DNA of 64,000 nucleotides from assembly GCA_006226375.1 (NCBI GenBank), contig SBHC01000058.1, positions 56,152 through 120,151 of the forward strand, in the 5' to 3' direction. Below the pieces are notes generated by a model. The model did not search any database. It saw nothing but the letters and a program-made list of their open reading frames with translations, and was not told where the DNA came from. This document shows, piece by piece, positions 61,997 to 64,000 of this stretch (positions are counted from its first letter, which is position 1; each line of letters begins with the position of its first letter). The translations under genes were made by a program, and so were the position numbers. The stretch comes from Deltaproteobacteria bacterium (GTDB taxonomy: Bacteria > Myxococcota_C > UBA6777).

Positions 61997-62764
61997 CTAC
62001 CCCACCTTTCGGAAACGAATCTCTCCACAAGGCAAGCCAGCTTGTAGGAACTTGGACTCAAAGTGACTGCGAGACTCAACCCAATCTACCGTTACAGGTC
62101 CGACGTAAGCCTCTTCCAAGACGCCCTTCGCAGCGGGATGATGCTGCATCGCAAACAACCACTCGCTGAGATAGAACCCTTCGTTGGAACAGAGCAACAG
62201 CTCCCCTCCAGGCTTCAGCAATGAAATCAACTTGGGAATGATGGGATGGTAGGACCAACGCTTTTTGCGGTGCTTGGTTGGCCACCATGGGTTGGGATAG
62301 AACAAGGAGAGAAGATCGAAGGATTCATCGGGCATCCGGGCCAAGATGGGGATGGCGTTGCCGTGCATCCCAAACAAGTTGGGTCGCTGCAAGGTCTCAA
62401 TCCGTTGGAGAAGTTTGCTTCCTCGGCGTGTGCCTTTGTCGATACCGAGATAGGCTCTCTCTGGATGACGACCGCTCTCACGGAATGCAAACAAACCAAA
62501 GCCGCATCCAACGTCACAAGCCCGCCAGTCGAAATCCCACAAGCCACCGGGAACGTCCGGAACATACGCATCGTCCCAGCGTTGGACATAACGCTCCAAC
62601 GTATGACGGTCCCACACTTTGCGCATCGCAGCCTGGACTTTTTCCTCAGGCTCAGAGAGAGGAAACTCCAAGGGTGACTGCGTGACAGCTTCTTTGAGTT
62701 CCTCGTCAGTCCAGGTGGGTGTCGTGGACCACAGTTCTTCAAAGGATGTGGTGGGTTCGGTCAT
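61997..62764 (-). CDS. trmB: tRNA (guanine-N7-)-methyltransferase
   Basis: A 255-residue enzyme that methylates G46 of tRNA using SAM. The SAM-binding segment is 'ACDVGCGFGLFAF', and 'ERAYLGIDKGTRRGSKLLQRI' matches the TrmB strand-2 region. 'SLFYPNPWWPTKHRKKRW' corresponds to the diagnostic 'FPDPWPKKRHHKRR' motif, followed by the LLKPGGELLLCSN strand. The N-terminus is longer than the E. coli protein. It lies on the minus strand, 14 bp from the convergent SDR gene end. Confidence 0.87.
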   Translation of the reverse strand: MTEPTTSFEELWSTTPTWTDEELKEAVTQSPLEFPLSEPEEKVQAAMRKVWDRHTLERYVQRWDDAYVPDVPGGLWDFDWRACDVGCGFGLFAFRESGRHPERAYLGIDKGTRRGSKLLQRIETLQRPNLFGMHGNAIPILARMPDESFDLLSLFYPNPWWPTKHRKKRWSYHPIIPKLISLLKPGGELLLCSNEGFYLSEWLFAMQHHPAAKGVLEEAYVGPVTVDWVESRSHFESKFLQAGLPCGEIRFRKVG

Positions 62765-62829
62765 TGCGTGGCTTCCTTACAGTGTATCCAGAGTCATACT
62801 TGGACTCCTTGATACACTGCAGGACCACT

Positions 62830-63423
62830 TCACACAAGAGCTTTTACGATCTTTCCAAGACCTTGCTCAGGGTGAACCTCTTTGATGGGTGACAGACCCA
62901 AGTACGTCGTCCGTAACTCGTTCACCAGCTTCACATCAAAGGGGTCACCACCTGAGAGCTTCGCCGAAGTCACAGCCATCACCGCAGTTTTCAGCGAATG
63001 AGCCCGAACCCGCAAAGAAGCCGGAGACCAACGACCTGGATGCACATGGATGTACCGTTCGTGCTCTTCAGCCAACCGCAACACCCAATTGGATTGGTCC
63101 AGGTGAGAGAAAGTCACCACCCGATACCCTTTGGTCTCTTCCATCCATGCCGCAAACGGTTCAGGAGAAAGTTTCTGTTTCCGTGCAACATGCGCAATGA
63201 TTTCGTCGGCTATCCGTTGCGGTGACAATGAGCCAATGTACAAGTCCATCAGGTTTTCACCCAAGACCAACAAGGTCTCAGCCAGTTGAGGCAGAGAGTC
63301 ATCGCCCTGTTGCACAGCATGAGAAACCAACGACCGCAACGAAGACACATGATGTTTGAAGACATTCATTAATATCGGAATCGGCAAGTCATCCGGTACC
63401 GATGTTGGTAGTGGAGTAGTCAT
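62830..63423 (-). CDS. Conserved hypothetical protein
   Basis: A 197-residue soluble protein. Helical segments such as 'NVFKHHVSSLRSLVSHAVQQGDDSLPQLAETLLVLGENLMDLY' and 'QRIADEIIAHVARKQKL' are seen, then an alpha/beta part with 'RVVTFSHLDQSNWVLRLAEEHERYIHVHPGRW'. No family is recognised. An AGGAGG site precedes the ATG at 63423. The gene lies between the trmB gene and the tRNA array, all on the minus strand. Confidence 0.72.
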   Translation of the reverse strand: MTTPLPTSVPDDLPIPILMNVFKHHVSSLRSLVSHAVQQGDDSLPQLAETLLVLGENLMDLYIGSLSPQRIADEIIAHVARKQKLSPEPFAAWMEETKGYRVVTFSHLDQSNWVLRLAEEHERYIHVHPGRWSPASLRVRAHSLKTAVMAVTSAKLSGGDPFDVKLVNELRTTYLGLSPIKEVHPEQGLGKIVKALV

Positions 63424-63488
63424 GGCACCAAGCCTCCTACGGCTGTCGATTGTTCCTTGTTGCATGAAACAACACAAGAGCATACCAG

Positions 63489-63561
63489 CGAACCCGGCAG
63501 GGATCGAACCTGCAACCCTCAGATTAGAAATCTGATGCTCTTCCTATTGAGCTACGGGTCC
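63489..63561 (-). tRNA. tRNA-Arg (TCT)
   Basis: Read on the minus strand: acceptor GGACCCG/CGGGTTC, anticodon stem TCAGA/TCTGA with loop TTTCTAA (anticodon TCT), T-arm GCAGGTTCGATCCCTGC, discriminator G. CCA is not encoded. Confidence 0.95.
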
Positions 63562-63603
63562 AAGATGAACAAAGAAACCAAAACGATACGTACAAAGACA
63601 CAA

Positions 63604-63676
63604 CAGGCCCGGCAGGACTTGAACCTGCAGCCCCCAGATTTGGAATCTGGTGCTCTGCCAATTGAGCTACGGACCC
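63604..63676 (-). tRNA. tRNA-Trp (CCA)
   Basis: Acceptor GGGTCCG/CGGGCCT with a G1-U72 wobble, anticodon stem CCAGA/TCTGG with loop TTCCAAA (anticodon CCA), T-arm GCAGGTTCAAGTCCTGC, discriminator G as in tRNA-Trp. Confidence 0.93.
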
Positions 63677-63679
63677 CGA

Positions 63680-63752
63680 TGAACCCGGCAGGGATCGAAC
63701 CTACAACCTTCAGATTCGTAATCTGACGCTCTTCCTATTGAGCTACGGGTCC
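63680..63752 (-). tRNA. tRNA-Arg (ACG)
   Basis: Acceptor GGACCCG/CGGGTTC, anticodon stem TCAGA/TCTGA with loop TTACGAA (anticodon ACG, A34 presumably edited to inosine), T-arm GTAGGTTCGATCCCTGC, discriminator A. Only 3 bases separate it from tRNA-Trp. Confidence 0.94.
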
Positions 63753-63831
63753 AAGATGAAACAAGAAACTATCAACAAAACAAGAAACAACCACCGGTGA
63801 TTGCATAGAAAACACGCAAACCCCGGTAGAG

Positions 63832-63903
63832 AGAGCCCGATGGGAGTTGAACCCACAACCTTCAGATTTGCAATCTGATGCTCTTCCGTTGAGCTACAGG
63901 CTC
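63832..63903 (-). tRNA. tRNA-Cys (GCA)
   Basis: Acceptor GAGCCTG/CGGGCTC, anticodon stem TCAGA/TCTGA with loop TTGCAAA (anticodon GCA), T-arm GTGGGTTCAACTCCCAT, discriminator T, the identity base for cysteine. Confidence 0.95.
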
Positions 63904-63944
63904 TTGAAGGGAAAGAAACCAAAACGATACATACAAAGACACAA

Positions 63945-64000
63945 CGGGCCCGGCAGGGATCGAACCTACAACCTTCAGATTCGTAATCTGACGCTCTTCC
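63945..64000 (-). tRNA. tRNA-Arg (ACG), partial at the window edge
   Basis: The 3' part of a second ACG tRNA: acceptor 3' strand CGGGCCC, T-arm GTAGGTTCGATCCCTGC and an anticodon arm identical to the copy at 63680-63752. The 5' end lies beyond the window. The spacer before it closely repeats that at 63573-63604. Confidence 0.85.

Noticed and set aside
1..64000. Prophage, insertion sequence, restriction-modification or CRISPR-Cas genes
   Set aside because: No integrase, transposase, capsid, nuclease or Cas motif was seen in any frame; I found no sign of a defence island.

Overview
The window reads as chromosomal DNA of a mid-GC deltaproteobacterial-type organism, most likely Myxococcota or a close relative. 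The pointers are large Cys-rich secreted proteins, a MYXO-CTERM-like C-terminal anchor (gene ending 56347), lipases of the virulence-factor-lipase type, a protein kinase/FHA pair, HEAT-repeat proteins and a metallo-mystery-pair (MbnP/MbnH) operon. I found no phage genes, transposases, CRISPR array or rRNA. Twelve tRNA genes lie in two clusters (18.3-19.1 kb on + and 63.5-64.0 kb on -; the last is cut by the window edge).

Layout. 0.1-3 kb: a DcrB-like protein, a protein resembling heme-thiolate peroxygenases, and an SDR/Crp-Fnr operon. 3-13.6 kb (minus): a lipoprotein with 18 Cys-rich repeats, a 1412-residue internally duplicated LysM protein, and a lipase-like lipoprotein. 13.9-17.7 kb (minus): a tight moxR, GNAT, DUF58, membrane-protein operon. 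18-19.1 kb: a possible small peptide gene with a terminator, then seven tRNAs. 19.3-21.3 kb: the MbnP/MbnH pair. 21.4-25 kb: a HEAT-repeat membrane protein and an EF-hand protein with a CRP-like site upstream. 25-27.2 kb (minus): an exported Arg/Tyr/Cys protein with a strict 10-residue Cys period, followed by a solute-binding-type protein. 27.5-33.3 kb: an Ap4A phosphorylase-like enzyme, a DUF2339 membrane protein and an M48 protease. 33.7-48.5 kb: membrane-anchored low-complexity proteins, a large lipase, a Ser/Thr kinase with a very basic external domain, gpsA, a GNAT and an FHA protein. 48.5-56.8 kb: an ATP-grasp enzyme, a DUF547 protein, a beta-propeller protein, and a 1340-residue Ig/Cys-rich MYXO-CTERM-like surface protein translationally coupled to a small CxxCH protein. 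56.8-57.6 kb: no convincing protein gene, but a strong minus-strand promoter, a folded segment and a terminator that together define a candidate ~340-nt RNA. 57.6-63.4 kb: mostly metabolic genes (quinone oxidoreductase, methyltransferases including trmB, esterase, SDR).

The most unusual items are the candidate structured RNA at 57037-57378 (its helices have G-U pairs only on the minus strand, and 16-bp direct repeats flank the region), the 32-unit decapeptide Cys protein at 25997-27223, a class-I-shaped tRNA with a Leu(GAG) anticodon, a tRNA-His without an encoded G-1, and the peroxygenase-like protein at 673-1545. All calls come from reading the sequence; no database search was run.
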